A stretch of DNA of 64,000 bases from Erinaceus europaeus (taxonomy: Eukaryota; Chordata; Mammalia; Eulipotyphla; Erinaceidae). The notes beneath the pieces were generated by a model. That model was not told where the DNA came from. It saw nothing but the letters and a program-made list of their open reading frames with translations, and did not search any database. Both the position numbers and the translations under genes were made by a program. Shown piece by piece: positions 55,376 to 64,000 of this stretch (positions within the stretch are counted from its first letter, which is position 1; each line of letters begins with the position of its first letter). The stretch is taken from assembly GCF_950295315.1 (NCBI RefSeq), contig NW_026647650.1:1-64000 (forward strand). Direction: 5' to 3'.

Positions 55376-55754
55376 GTCGTGGTCTTCTTTCAGGAGGCAT
55401 TGGCACTGCACATCTGCTGTGTCCAGCAGCTCGCCCTCAGTCTCACCCCCCACCCCTCTCTTTGCCCTGGACGCTGGTATAGTTCAGTCTTACCCTACAC
55501 GTTGGGAGACAGATACAGAAGAGATGAGTCACGGCCACTTAATGCAGCCCAAAAGTTCACACTGGACAGGCCCGTTCAATTGTTCACTGAGCACTTACCC
55601 TGTGCCAGGTCATGGTTTGGATCCAGAGATACGAACAAGAAAATTCATCTCTGTCATGCTGGGTCCAGGGCCCAGGGAACATGCTTGCTAAGATTCACAT
55701 TCAGCCTGGACAAGCTTGAAGGAGAGAGCTGACAGGTGGGAGAAGAAAGGGTTG
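55376..55754. other. Intergenic sequence
   Basis: Unassigned. 55570-55640 has the phrase cactgagcacttaccctgtg common in ancient mammalian repeats. Open frames are not convincing. Confidence 0.4.
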
Positions 55755-55756
55755 TG

Positions 55757-55912
55757 AGGTGTGGGAGGTGGTGCAGTGGATAAGGCTTTGGACTCTGAAG
55801 CATGAGGTTCTGAGTTCAATCCCCGGCAGCACATGTACCAGAGTGATGTCTGGTTCTTTCTCTCTCTCCTATCATTTCTCATGAATAAATAAATAATAAG
55901 ATCTTTAAAAAA
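55757..55912 (+). repeat. SINE-D copy
   Basis: Forward: gtgtgggaggtggtgcagtg, gagttcaatccccggcagc, catgaataaataaataataa. Confidence 0.88.
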
Positions 55913-56084
55913 AAAAGGTGCTGAGGGAACAGCATGTGTACAGGCAGCTAGCACCTAACATTTGTGGAGTATCTATCACTGTGGGGAGGGAAGTGTTAGA
56001 GAATCTGTTTTCTGATTTTGGGTTCTTTTCTTAAATACTTCTGAACAATCTGTTACGCTGAGGAGAGCACTAAATCTAGAGTCA

Positions 56085-56580
56085 GCTCCTGCACTGGGCT
56101 TTGGCTCAGCCTCTTTTTTTTTTTTTCCTCCAGGGTTATTGCTGGGCTCCTGCACCATGAATCCACCGCTCCTGGAGGCCATTTTTCCCCCTTTTTGTTG
56201 CCCTAGTTGTTGCAGCCTCGTTGCGGTTATTATTGCCATTGTTGACGTTGCTTTGTTGTTGGATAGGACAGAGAGAAATGGAGAGAGGAGGGGAAGACAG
56301 AGAGGGGGAGAGAAAGATAGACACCTGCAGACCTGCTTCACCGCCCGTGAAGCGACTCCCCTACAGGTGGGGAGCCGGGGGCTTGAACCGGGATCCTTAT
56401 GCCGGTCCCTGCGCTTTGCGCCACTTGCGCTTAACCCACTGCGCCACCGCCCGACTCCCTGGCTCAGCCTCTTACTCTAAGTAATGGGCTTGCCTCTTCC
56501 TCTCCCTGAGCCTAAGTTTTCCTTCTGTTTTAAGGAGGAACTTTCCCTGAGGCTCTGTGGGTCAAATGAAGATGTGAAAG
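56085..56580 (+). repeat. Probable MIR relic split by a SINE
   Basis: Left gtcagctcctgcactgggc and right ttactctaagtaatgggc, ctctccctgagcctaag, ccttctgttttaagg are in MIR order. The SINE duplicated tggctcagcctctt on each side. Confidence 0.6.
56116..56458 (-). repeat. Dimeric SINE-A with target-site duplication
   Basis: Reverse full copy ending cactgcgccaccgcccgac. Flanked by tggctcagcctctt at about 56102 and 56459. Confidence 0.92.
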
Positions 56581-56588
56581 CCCTTTCA

Positions 56589-56875
56589 GGGTGGCGCACC
56601 CAGTTAAGTGTACATATTACCAAGAGCAAAGACCAGGGTTCAAGTCCCCACTCCCCTCCTGCAGGGGGTCTACTTCACAAGTTGTGAAGCAGGTCAGCAG
56701 TTATCTGTCTTTCTCTCCCTCTTTCTATCTCCCTGTCCTCTCTCAGTTTTTCTCTGTCCTAGCTACTAAAAATAATATCTATATGAAAAGAAGGAAAAAA
56801 TGGCCACCAGTAGCAGTGGATTATTAGTGACGGCACCGAGCCCCAGTGATAGCCCTGGCGACAACTTAAAAAGAA
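56589..56875 (+). repeat. Dimeric SINE with target-site duplication
   Basis: Forward: gggtggcgcacccagttaag head (head start lost), second module ccaccagtagcagtggatt. Flanked by gaaa(a)gccctttca at about 56576 and 56876. Confidence 0.88.
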
Positions 56876-57237
56876 AGAAAAGCCCTTTCACAGTATGTGA
56901 AGATATTAAAAATCACCACAGTCACTGCCCAGTGAAACCCATCCCTTCTCCTTCCATTGCCCCATCTCCCGTTCGCCAGATGCCACCGTGGATGGGTGAG
57001 TGAGGCCAGAGGGAGCCCCAGGGGAGCAAGGGCTGGTGGTGAAGTCCTTCCTCTCTTGCTAGCTGCCTTTGGTGTCTGTGTCTCTGAGCTTCCCAGCAAG
57101 GTGGGCAGGAAAATCAGGAAGATCACCCAGCCCCAATGCAGGCTGACAGCAGACAGCAAGGAGGCAGGCAGCCCCTGCAGTCTGCTTGAAGCTGCCCAAA
57201 GATGCAGCTCCCCAGGCCAGGCTTGGGGCACAGGACC

Positions 57238-57440
57238 AGAGGAACTTTGGCTTGGGGTCAGCCCAGACATGGGCAACACAGACCTTGCTAATTTAGTTAT
57301 AGGTGGGGATTGCTTTTTTGCAGATTTGTGTGTGAGGATGAGGGGAATGGTATGAAATAGTACTTTGGAGGTTTTCTTTGCTTCTAATTTTTTTTTGAAT
57401 TTGTTTTATTTTAATAAAAGATTTGGAGAGAAAGACCAGG
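57238..57440 (+). repeat. Direct repeat, copy 1
   Basis: About 200 bp (agaggaactttggcttgggg ... aataaaagatttggagag), nearly identical to 58791-58997. The shared end is the start of a reverse SINE-C. Confidence 0.9.
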
Positions 57441-57700
57441 AATATCTTCACTAAGTAACCTGTGCTCCCAGTGACACCTGCTGAGACCTGGGACCCTTCC
57501 AGAAGATTCTACATGACAAACCAAAAGTGTTCAGAAGCACCATTCGCAGCTACCTATCTTTGTCCACTTCAAACAAACAGCTGAGGCAGGCAGATCAACA
57601 TGGCAGGAGATCCAATGTTTTTCCTGCTGGAGTTGATACCAAATTCTGCAGGTCAACCAAGGAGGGAGGGAGAGCGGGAGAGAGAGAGAGCACCAGCGAG

Positions 57701-57960
57701 CTCAAACTAGGATTCTAGCCCAGGTCCTTATGCTTTGCACCATGTGCATAACCCACTGCGCTACCACTCGGCCCCCTGTGGGGGGTCACTTCACAAGCAG
57801 TGAAGCAGGTCTGCAAGTGTCCTTCTCCCCCCCTCTGTCTTCCCCTCCTCTCTCGATTTCTCTGTCCTATCCAACAACAACAAAATGGGGGAATAAATGG
57901 CCTCCAGGAGCAGTGGATTCACAGTGCGGGCACCTAGCCCCAAGGATAACCCTGGAGGCA
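57701..57960 (+). repeat. SINE with inverted 5' half (twin-priming structure)
   Basis: 57701-57775 is the tRNA-like 5' part in reverse (ctcaaactagg ... ctaccactcggcccc). 57776-57960 is the 3' part forward (gggggtcacttcacaagc ... ataaccctggaggc). About 20-25 central bases are missing at the junction. Confidence 0.85.
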
Positions 57961-58790
57961 GAGAGAAGGGAGGAGGGCATGCGGTGAGTCACCTCCCCTG
58001 AGACATTCTCACTGAAATATCCTGGACAATTGGTCAGACCTCCACTGACCTCAGTGCCCTAGACTCCTCCAGGACATGCAGGCTCAGAGAGGATTAGTTT
58101 AGGTCTTTAATCCCAGCCCCTCTGCTGAGAAGCAGGCCTCCCATCTTGGTTCACCAAAGCTGAGGGATAACAGAGAGGAAGTAACGACCCAATCAGTGCT
58201 GTGGGGGAGAACAGAAAGGCCGGTTCACTCATCCTTATCTTCCTTCCTAAGGCAGAGATTGCCCAGGACTCTGTCCCCAGGGAGCAGGCTAAGAACATCC
58301 CCACTAGGTACTGTCTTCCTGCTGGAGCAGCCTCTCTTCAGGGACATCCTGCCCAGCCCTCCAAGACTTTCCTGGGGTTGGGAAAACAGAATGGCAGACG
58401 CAGAAGATGGATCCCTGAGGCTACAAGGTCCTAGGCATCCCCTCCCCCAGGCCCTTTGAAGGAGTATGCATCTGCCAAATGTATATTAAATGATGATCAA
58501 CTTGCCTTTCTCACTTGAGTCCTGCTCATTGAAAGCTTAATAAAAGGTCAGCTCACTTCTCCCTGTGATAACCAGGAGGAAGCGAGTAGCCGTGAATGTC
58601 ATTCTCACATCTCCTTGCTTCTTCTACACAGCCTTACCCCCTCTCCCCCCAAACACACACTGCTGTCCCTCTGCTACCAGTTCACAGACTAGTTCACAGA
58701 CTATAACTGGCCTCACAAGGCCACGTAAGGCCTCACCTCACAGGAAGATGCCACTTTCTCTCCATGTCCCCGGGCTGCTGCTCAGTGCAG
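57961..58790. other. Intergenic sequence
   Basis: Unassigned. 58110-58560 might be an old LTR (it ends near an AATAAA at 58539) but no ends could be defined. No gene. Confidence 0.35.
58539..58544 (+). promoter_or_regulatory. Alternative distal candidate poly(A) signal AATAAA
   Basis: gcttAATAAAagg in non-SINE sequence about 6.1 kb after the ANKS6 stop. It could serve a long 3' UTR, or belong to an unrecognised LTR-like segment at 58110-58560. No downstream element is convincing. Confidence 0.2.
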
Positions 58791-58997
58791 AGAGGAACTT
58801 TGGCTTGGGGTCAGCCCAGACATGGGCAACACAGACCTTGCTAATTTAGTTATAGGTGGGGATTGCTTGATTGCAAATTTGTGTGTGAGGATGAGGGGAG
58901 TAGTATGAAACAGTACTTTGGAGGTTTTCTCGGCTTCTTTTTTTTTTTTAATTTGTTTTATTTTAATAAGAGATTTGGAGAGAAAGAGAAAGACCAG
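58791..58997 (+). repeat. Direct repeat, copy 2
   Basis: Same about 200-bp segment as 57238-57440, 1553 bp downstream, and continuous here into a complete SINE-C. Confidence 0.9.
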
Positions 58998-59098
58998 AGC
59001 TAAGCCTTGCTGATTGTGGTGGTGCTGGGAGATGAACCTGGGATCTCAGAGCCTCAGGGGTGAAAGTCTGTTGTATAACCTTTATGCTGTCTCCCCAA
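58975..59098 (-). repeat. SINE-C copy
   Basis: Reverse: gagatttggagagaaagag, gggagatgaacctggg, ataacctttatgctgtctcc. Confidence 0.82.
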
Positions 59099-59099
59099 C

Positions 59100-59590
59100 C
59101 TTCTTCTAAATATTTTATTGATTTTTTTTTTGCCTCCAGGGTTATGCTGGAGCTCAGTGCCTGCACTACAAATCCACTGCTCCTGGAGGCCATTTTCCCG
59201 TTTTGTTGTTGCCCTTGTTGCTGTTATTGTTGCCATTGCTGTTTGATATGGCAGAGAGAAGTAGAGAGGAGGGAAGACAGAAAGGGGGAGAGAAAGCTAG
59301 GCATTTACAGACCTACTTCACCACCTGTGAAGTGACCCCCATACAGGTGGGGAGCTGGGGGCTTAAACTGGAATCCCTTACGTCATGTGTGCTTAACCAA
59401 GCGCTTCACCGCCCCGCCCCCTATTGATTGGTTTTTAATGGAGAAATGGGGGAGGGGAGAGAGAGACTGAGATACCAGAATACGGCTCAGCTCTGGTTTA
59501 GGGTGGAGCTGGAGATTGAATTTGGGACCTTAGAGCCTCAGGGGTGAAAGTCTTTTAAATAACCATTATGCTGTCTCTCCAGCCTTCTTT
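59100..59590 (-). repeat. SINE-C interrupted by dimeric SINE-A
   Basis: Tail aaatattttattgattttt, then SINE-A 59122-59420 reverse, then tattgattggtttttaatgg and the rest of SINE-C to ttatgctgtctctccagcc. Confidence 0.82.
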
Positions 59591-59594
59591 CTTT

Positions 59595-60095
59595 TATAAG
59601 AAAAATATTTTATTGATTTTTTAAATTATTTATATTTATTTATTTTCCCTTTTGTTGCCCTTGTTTTTTATTGTTGTTGTAGTTATTATTGTTGTCGTCA
59701 TTGTTAGAGAGGACAGAGAGAAATGGAGAGAGAAGGGGAAGACAGAGAGGAGGAGAGAAAGATAGACACCTGCAGACCTGCTTCACCGTCTGTGAAGCGA
59801 CTCCCCTGCAGGTGGGGAGCTGGGGGCTCGAACTGGTATCCTTACGCCGGTCCTTGAGCTTAGCGCCATGTGTGATTAACCCACTGCGCTACTGCCCAAC
59901 TTGCTATTGATTTATTTTTTAATGAAGGAGAGATACAGGGAGATAGATAGATAGATTGATTGATAGATTGATAGATAGAGACACTGAGATACCAGACACT
60001 GCCCAGGTCTGGCTTATGGGGGAGCTGGGGATTGAATCCAAACCTCCTCCGGCATGAGAGTCATGCAGAATCATTATGCTGTCTCCCCAGCCACC
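59595..60095 (-). repeat. SINE-C interrupted by SINE-A
   Basis: Tail aaatattttattgattttt, SINE-A 59618-59903 reverse, then ctattgatttattttttaatg and SINE-C with a (gata/gatt)n patch at 59944-59982. Confidence 0.82.
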
Positions 60096-60440
60096 TTCCA
60101 AGAATTGTACTAAGTGAGGGGACTGCCTTATGTCCACCTCTTCTCTCTGTGTCTCACGTTGTGTCCAGTCTCACAGAGCACCCTGGAAGCAGAGGTTGTG
60201 TGACTCCCGGTGCTAAAGCAGGAGTGTGAGGCCAAGGTCACTGGGCTCCAGAGGTTAAAGTGAATATTGGGGAGAGTAGGAATGGGCCAGCACTCCTCAA
60301 GGAAGGACATTCCAGAAGCCAGAGCTGCCAGTCCCCTCTCGCCCACCCCCCCCCAAATAATAATAAAAGACCTCCAAAAATGGAGTGAGCCTTTGCTGGG
60401 CAACTAGACAGGGGATTCACATCCTAGGTGAAGATTGAAT
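60096..60440. other. Intergenic sequence
   Basis: Nothing recognised. Confidence 0.45.
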
Positions 60441-60444
60441 TGAA

Positions 60445-60645
60445 TTGGGGGGGTGGTTTGTGTGTGGGTGGTGGTGCGCCTGGTTGGTGCACATGTTACA
60501 GCCTCCCCATTCCCACCTGCAGGGGAGGAAAGCTTTGTGAATGCTCAAGCAGGGCTGCACGTCTTTTTCTTTTTTCCTCTCTTCCTTCCCCTACCCTCTT
60601 GATTTCTGGAGGTCTCATCCAATAAATAAAGATAAGAAAAAAAAT
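60445..60645 (+). repeat. SINE-B copy with internal loss
   Basis: Forward: gtgggtggtggtgcgcctgg, then directly cctccccattcccacctgcagg. Tail ccaataaataaagataag. Confidence 0.78.
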
Positions 60646-60650
60646 TTTAA

Positions 60651-60797
60651 GAGCCAGGCAGTGGTGCACCTGGTTAAGTGCATGCGTTACAGTACGCAAG
60701 GACACAGGTTCACGGCCCTGGCCCCTGCCTGCAGATAGGGACCAGACGCTTGAACCCAGCCCCTTATACATGGTAATGGGTGTGCCAGGGCCTGACC
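60651..60797. repeat. Fold-back SINE-B head
   Basis: 60651-60733 is a forward head (gccaggcagtggtgcacctgg ... cctgcctgcag). 60734-60797 is the same head in reverse (agggaccagacgcttgaac ... gtgccagggcctgaccc). Arms of about 65-80 bases meet at a CTGCAG palindrome. Confidence 0.82.
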
Positions 60798-60845
60798 CTA
60801 CTATAATTTTTTTTTCCTCTAGAAATACTTCCTTTATTTTTTATT

Positions 60846-61080
60846 CTTATTTATTTATTTATTTTTATTTAAGAAAGGATAAATTAACGAAACCATAGGG
60901 TAGGAGAGGTACAACTCCACACAATTCCCACCACCCAATCTCCATATCCCACCCCCTCCCCTGATAGCTTTCCCACTCTCTATCCCTCTGGGAGCATGGA
61001 CCCATTGTGGGTTGTAGAAGGTGGAAGGTCTGGCTTCTGTAATTGCTTCCCCGCTGAACATGGGCGTTGACTGGTTGGTC
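60846..61080 (-). mobile_element. Repeat E, short copy with target duplication
   Basis: tttatttaagaaaggataaa, ccaccccctcccctgatag, to gttgactggttggtcc. tactataattttttt occurs at 60798 and 61083. Confidence 0.82.
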
Positions 61081-61255
61081 CATACTATAATTTTTTTAAA
61101 GAAAGAAAAAGCATTTAAGATACGGCTGGTCTCCCATCCTTCCGTCAGTCTGTCCATCTTCCCAAATTTGTCCTTCCTTATGAAAGGTATATAACCTTCC
61201 TAGGGTCTTCCTGCCCCCTTCTCTATCTCCTTCTCTCTGTCTCTCTGTCTCTCTG

Positions 61256-61305
<50 letters not shown>

Positions 61306-61790
61306 CACTGTTCCCTTCCCCAGAGAGGGCTAGATGGACTAAGGGTCTCCAAGGTAGATCTCTGGAGCCCTGCACAGAAAATGCCACATGAAGAGGGGCC
61401 TCCAAGTCCCGGCTCTGGGGAGAAACAAGGTAGGACAGAATGTAGGACATTGTCGCGTGCTCTGTGCCCTGCTGCACGTCTCTGGATCCCTTCCTCTCTC
61501 AATGGGCCTCCGAGTTTCTCCGCTTCACTTGCTTGCAGCTCTTTGAGCAGAATAATTGTCTCCACTTTCATCACAATAAAAATCACTCCCGTTGAGTCGC
61601 AGATGAGTGTTTGCAGAAGCGCTTCTGCGTTGGCATGGACACCTATTCTATGGACTTACTCAGCTGTCGATGCCTCCCAGGGCCCCCAGCAGCTTGAACT
61701 TCTTATCCTCATGCCTCCTGCGTCCAGGTGTCAGCCACTGGACCCTGTGCTACAGAGGGTAGGACCCTTGCCTTCCTTTGCCCCGTTCTG
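61081..61790. other. Intergenic sequence
   Basis: (ct)n(ca)n microsatellite at 61255-61303. The rest is unique. Open frames at 61305-61815 show no family resemblance. Confidence 0.45.
61255..61303 (+). repeat. (CT)n(CA)n compound microsatellite
   Basis: ct units to 61275 followed by about 14 ca units. Confidence 0.95.
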
Positions 61791-61794
61791 TTTT

Positions 61795-61978
61795 CTTTAT
61801 TTATTTATTGGATAGAGACAGAAATTGAGAGGGAAGGCGAGAGAAAAAGACACCTGCACATTGCTTCAACGCCTGTTAAGGTCCCCCCCCCCGTACATGG
61901 ATGGGGACCTGGGGCTTGAACCTGGGTCCTTGAGTATTGTAACATGTGCACTCAGCTTAGTGTGTCACTGCCCAGCCC
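61795..61978 (-). repeat. SINE-B copy
   Basis: Reverse: tttatttatttattggatag, ggggcttgaacctgggtcc, gtgtcactgcccagccc. Confidence 0.85.
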
Positions 61979-62111
61979 CACAAATTCTGCCTTCTCTGAT
62001 TTCCCACAAATGTCCATCCTGAGACCAGCCCCTGAAATACATGTTGCTCTCTCTGCGCAGTCTGTTCCTGGGAACCCAGCTTCCTGGGCAGGGGCTTTAG
62101 AAATGCTGAGG

Positions 62112-63112
62112 TCCCTGGGGACCTAGTCAGGGAGCCCTGAGATTCCCACACAGACATGATGGGCCTAGACCTCTAACAGATCCCTCTCTCCACTGTTACT
62201 GGTCATTTCCATCAGGAACAACAGAATGGATCCCTCTGTGGGCCCCTATAAGACCTTGCCCTCAATGTGGATCAACAGTGTTAGGGACTGTTCCATTCTC
62301 TGAAGGGAGGTTGGATAACGTACTCTACTTACTACCTGAGGAAGATGGGTCCTGAGATTAGTGCAGCCTGAAATGTTCCTAGCCGTGACCACAGAATGTG
62401 AGCTCAGACCTACAGGGATGCAGAGACTACATAGACACCTGTGCTGAATATGCATCCCAGATCAAATTGAGGAGGTTTACAGTTGACATTTATATACTTT
62501 CTCTATATTTGGGAGCTACTGTCTGCCCTGATCCAGATTTCTAGCCCTCCATCTCCCCAGACAATACCTTGGGTCCACCTGCATATTAGATGTCAGGCTC
62601 AGGCAAAAACTAGTAAAGTTATGGGCCCCTTGGAATATACCTAAAATAGACCTACTAGCTATTTCTAAAACGGAGACCCCAAATCTTCATCTGCAATATT
62701 CCAGCCTTTAGGTTAATTATTAGTCAACAATTTGGCTTTATATCTTCTTAACTTTTTCAGTCACCAGTTTCCAGATGCTATCATGATGCCAACTGGACTT
62801 CCCTGGGCAGACGACCCCACCAATGTGTCCTGGAGCCCCACATCCCCAGAGCCCTGCCCCATTAGGGAAAGAGAGACAGGGTGGTAGTATGGATTAACCT
62901 GCCAATGCCCATGTCCATGAAGAAGCAATTATAGAAGCCAGACTTTCCACCTTCTGCACCCCACAATGATCCTGAGTCTATACTCCCAGAGGGATAAAGA
63001 ATAGGAAAGCTATCAAAGGAAGGGATTGGATACAGAGTTCTGGTGATGGGAATTGTGTGGAATTGTACCTCTGTTACCCTGTTATAGTCTGTTATAGTCT
63101 TGTCAACATTTG
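62112..63112 (+). mobile_element. Repeat E, forward copy (about 1 kb)
   Basis: The only forward copy: gggagccctgagattccc, tactggtcatttccatcagg, aaacggagaccccaaatc, ccaatgtgtcctggagccc, and end gaattgtacctctgttac. It covers the 3' 1 kb of the element seen in reverse at 41542-43365. Short direct repeats (ctgttatagtcttgtcaac) follow the end. Confidence 0.8.
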
Positions 63113-63169
63113 ACAAGATGTTGTTGTTACTCTTGTTACTCTGTTATAGTCTTGTCAACATTTGCATTT

Positions 63170-63456
63170 TATTTTATTTTAAAAACTTTCCCCTTTTGTT
63201 GCCCTTGTTGTTTATCATTGTTGTTATTATTGTTGTTGTTGTTGCTGTCCTCATTGGATAGGACAGAGAGAAACGGAGAGAGGAGGGGAGGACAGAGAGG
63301 GGCAGAAAAAGATAGACACCTGCAGACCTGCTTCACCACCTGTGAAGCGACTCACCTGCAGTTGGGGAGTTGGGGGCTCGAACTGGAATCCTTACACCAG
63401 TCCTTGCACTTTCCACCATGTGCACTTAACCCACTATGCCACCACCTGGCTCCCAA
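63170..63456 (-). repeat. SINE-A copy
   Basis: Reverse full copy: cccttttgttgcccttgttg to gccaccacctggctccc, beside the 3' end of repeat E. Confidence 0.88.
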
Positions 63457-63494
63457 TATTTCCATTATATAAATAATAATAGAAAAAACTGCTG

Positions 63495-63620
63495 AGGTCA
63501 GGCCTGGCAAAATACCTTACTTGGACAGTGCTCTGTTCTGCTATGTTCATGGCCCAGGCTCAAATCCAGCTCCCCCAAATTCAAGGAAGCTTTAGTGCCA
63601 TGGTTTCTCCCATCCATCAA
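63495..63620 (+). repeat. SINE-F copy
   Basis: gtcaggcctggcaaaatacc, ggcccaggctcaaatccagc, aaggaagctttagtgccatg. Confidence 0.65.
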
Positions 63621-63727
63621 GTCTTTGTGTGTGCCTGAATTATGTTAGGTGTTATTGGTTGATTTCTTTTCCGCTGTTATTGTTGTAGTTGTCAGTGGGG
63701 TTTCCCTAATCTGGGCTGACATTTTTT

Positions 63728-64000
63728 TTCCTCCTCCAGGGTTATTGCTGGGCTCGGTGCCTGCACCATGAATCCACCGCTCCTGGAGGCCTTTTTTTTT
63801 TTCCCCCTTTTGTTGCCCTTGTAGCTTCGTTGTGGTTATTATTATTGCCCTTGTTGACGCAATTCGTTGTTGGATAGGACAGAGAGAAATGGAGAGAGGA
63901 GGGGAAGACAGAGAAGGGGAGAGAAAGACAGACACCTGCAGACCTGCTTCACCGCCTGTGAAGCGACTCCCCTGCAGGTGGGGAGCCGGGGGCTCGAACC
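63728..64000 (-). repeat. Dimeric SINE-A, cut by the window end
   Basis: Reverse: ttcctcctccagggttattg to ggggagccgggggctcgaac at the last base. Confidence 0.9.

Noticed and set aside
58110..58560. Possible LTR or old exon
   Set aside because: No defined ends, no target duplication and no protein resemblance. Left unassigned.
53400..64000. Search for the next gene (GABBR2 5' end is expected downstream of ANKS6 in human)
   Set aside because: No exon with plausible borders or recognisable peptide and no CpG-rich promoter in the remaining 10 kb.

Overview
The window is vertebrate, clearly mammalian, genomic DNA. It holds nine short phase-compatible exons separated by kilobases of intron, and most of the intron sequence is young and old retroposons. 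The many tRNA-derived SINE copies, with heads resembling TAGCGCAGCGGGTTAAG and a B-box-like GGTTCGAGCCC, look like the ERI-type SINEs of hedgehogs. My best guess is therefore an erinaceid such as Erinaceus. That guess rests on recall and was not checked by a search.

One gene can be supported: the 3' half of ANKS6 (SamCystin) on the + strand. The exons lie at about 86-284, 1022-1071, 13119-13310, 15336-15489, 16961-17130, 28327-28510, 34533-34600, 44020-44136 and 52337-52441 (stop). Every junction has AG/GT borders and all phases match. Together they encode 412 residues: the Ser/Pro/Lys-rich linker after the ankyrin repeats, and the C-terminal SAM domain, which is split over the last three exons. 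If the human gene has 15 exons, these are exons 7-15. The 5' exons encoding the ankyrin repeats lie upstream of the window. From 52442 the sequence is 3' UTR and then intergenic DNA. No second gene was recognised.

Repeat families (the letters are mine). SINE-A: tRNA head, body, AT-rich tail, sometimes with a second module (about 60 nt, 'cctccagg-agcag...') as a dimer. SINE-B: related head, tail of AATAAATAAAGATAA type. SINE-C: separate tRNA-like head (TAGCATAATGGTTATGC). SINE-D: head GTGGCGCAGTGGATAAAGC. SINE-F: older, head like 'GGGCCAGCAAGATACCTC'. Repeat E: a retroposed family with a constant A-rich 3' end and variable 5' truncation, up to 1.8 kb, without long ORFs. There are also L1 copies (one 4.7 kb copy at 5713-10409), three solo LTRs (20031-20738, 22901-23321, 39230-39767), and ancient L1M, L2 and MIR relics.

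Layout: 0-1.1 kb first two exons; 1.1-13.1 kb intron with SINE clusters and the large L1; 13.1-17.2 kb three exons; 17.2-28.3 kb intron with two solo LTRs; 28.3-34.6 kb two exons; 34.6-44 kb intron with the third LTR and the longest repeat E copy; 44.0-52.4 kb last two exons; 52.4-64 kb 3' UTR and intergenic repeats. I found no operon-like, CRISPR or otherwise new gene system. What merits a second look is mostly retroposition structure (twin-primed SINE, fold-back SINE, candidate 3' transduction, nested insertions, an unidentified retrocopy) and two splice-site details of ANKS6.
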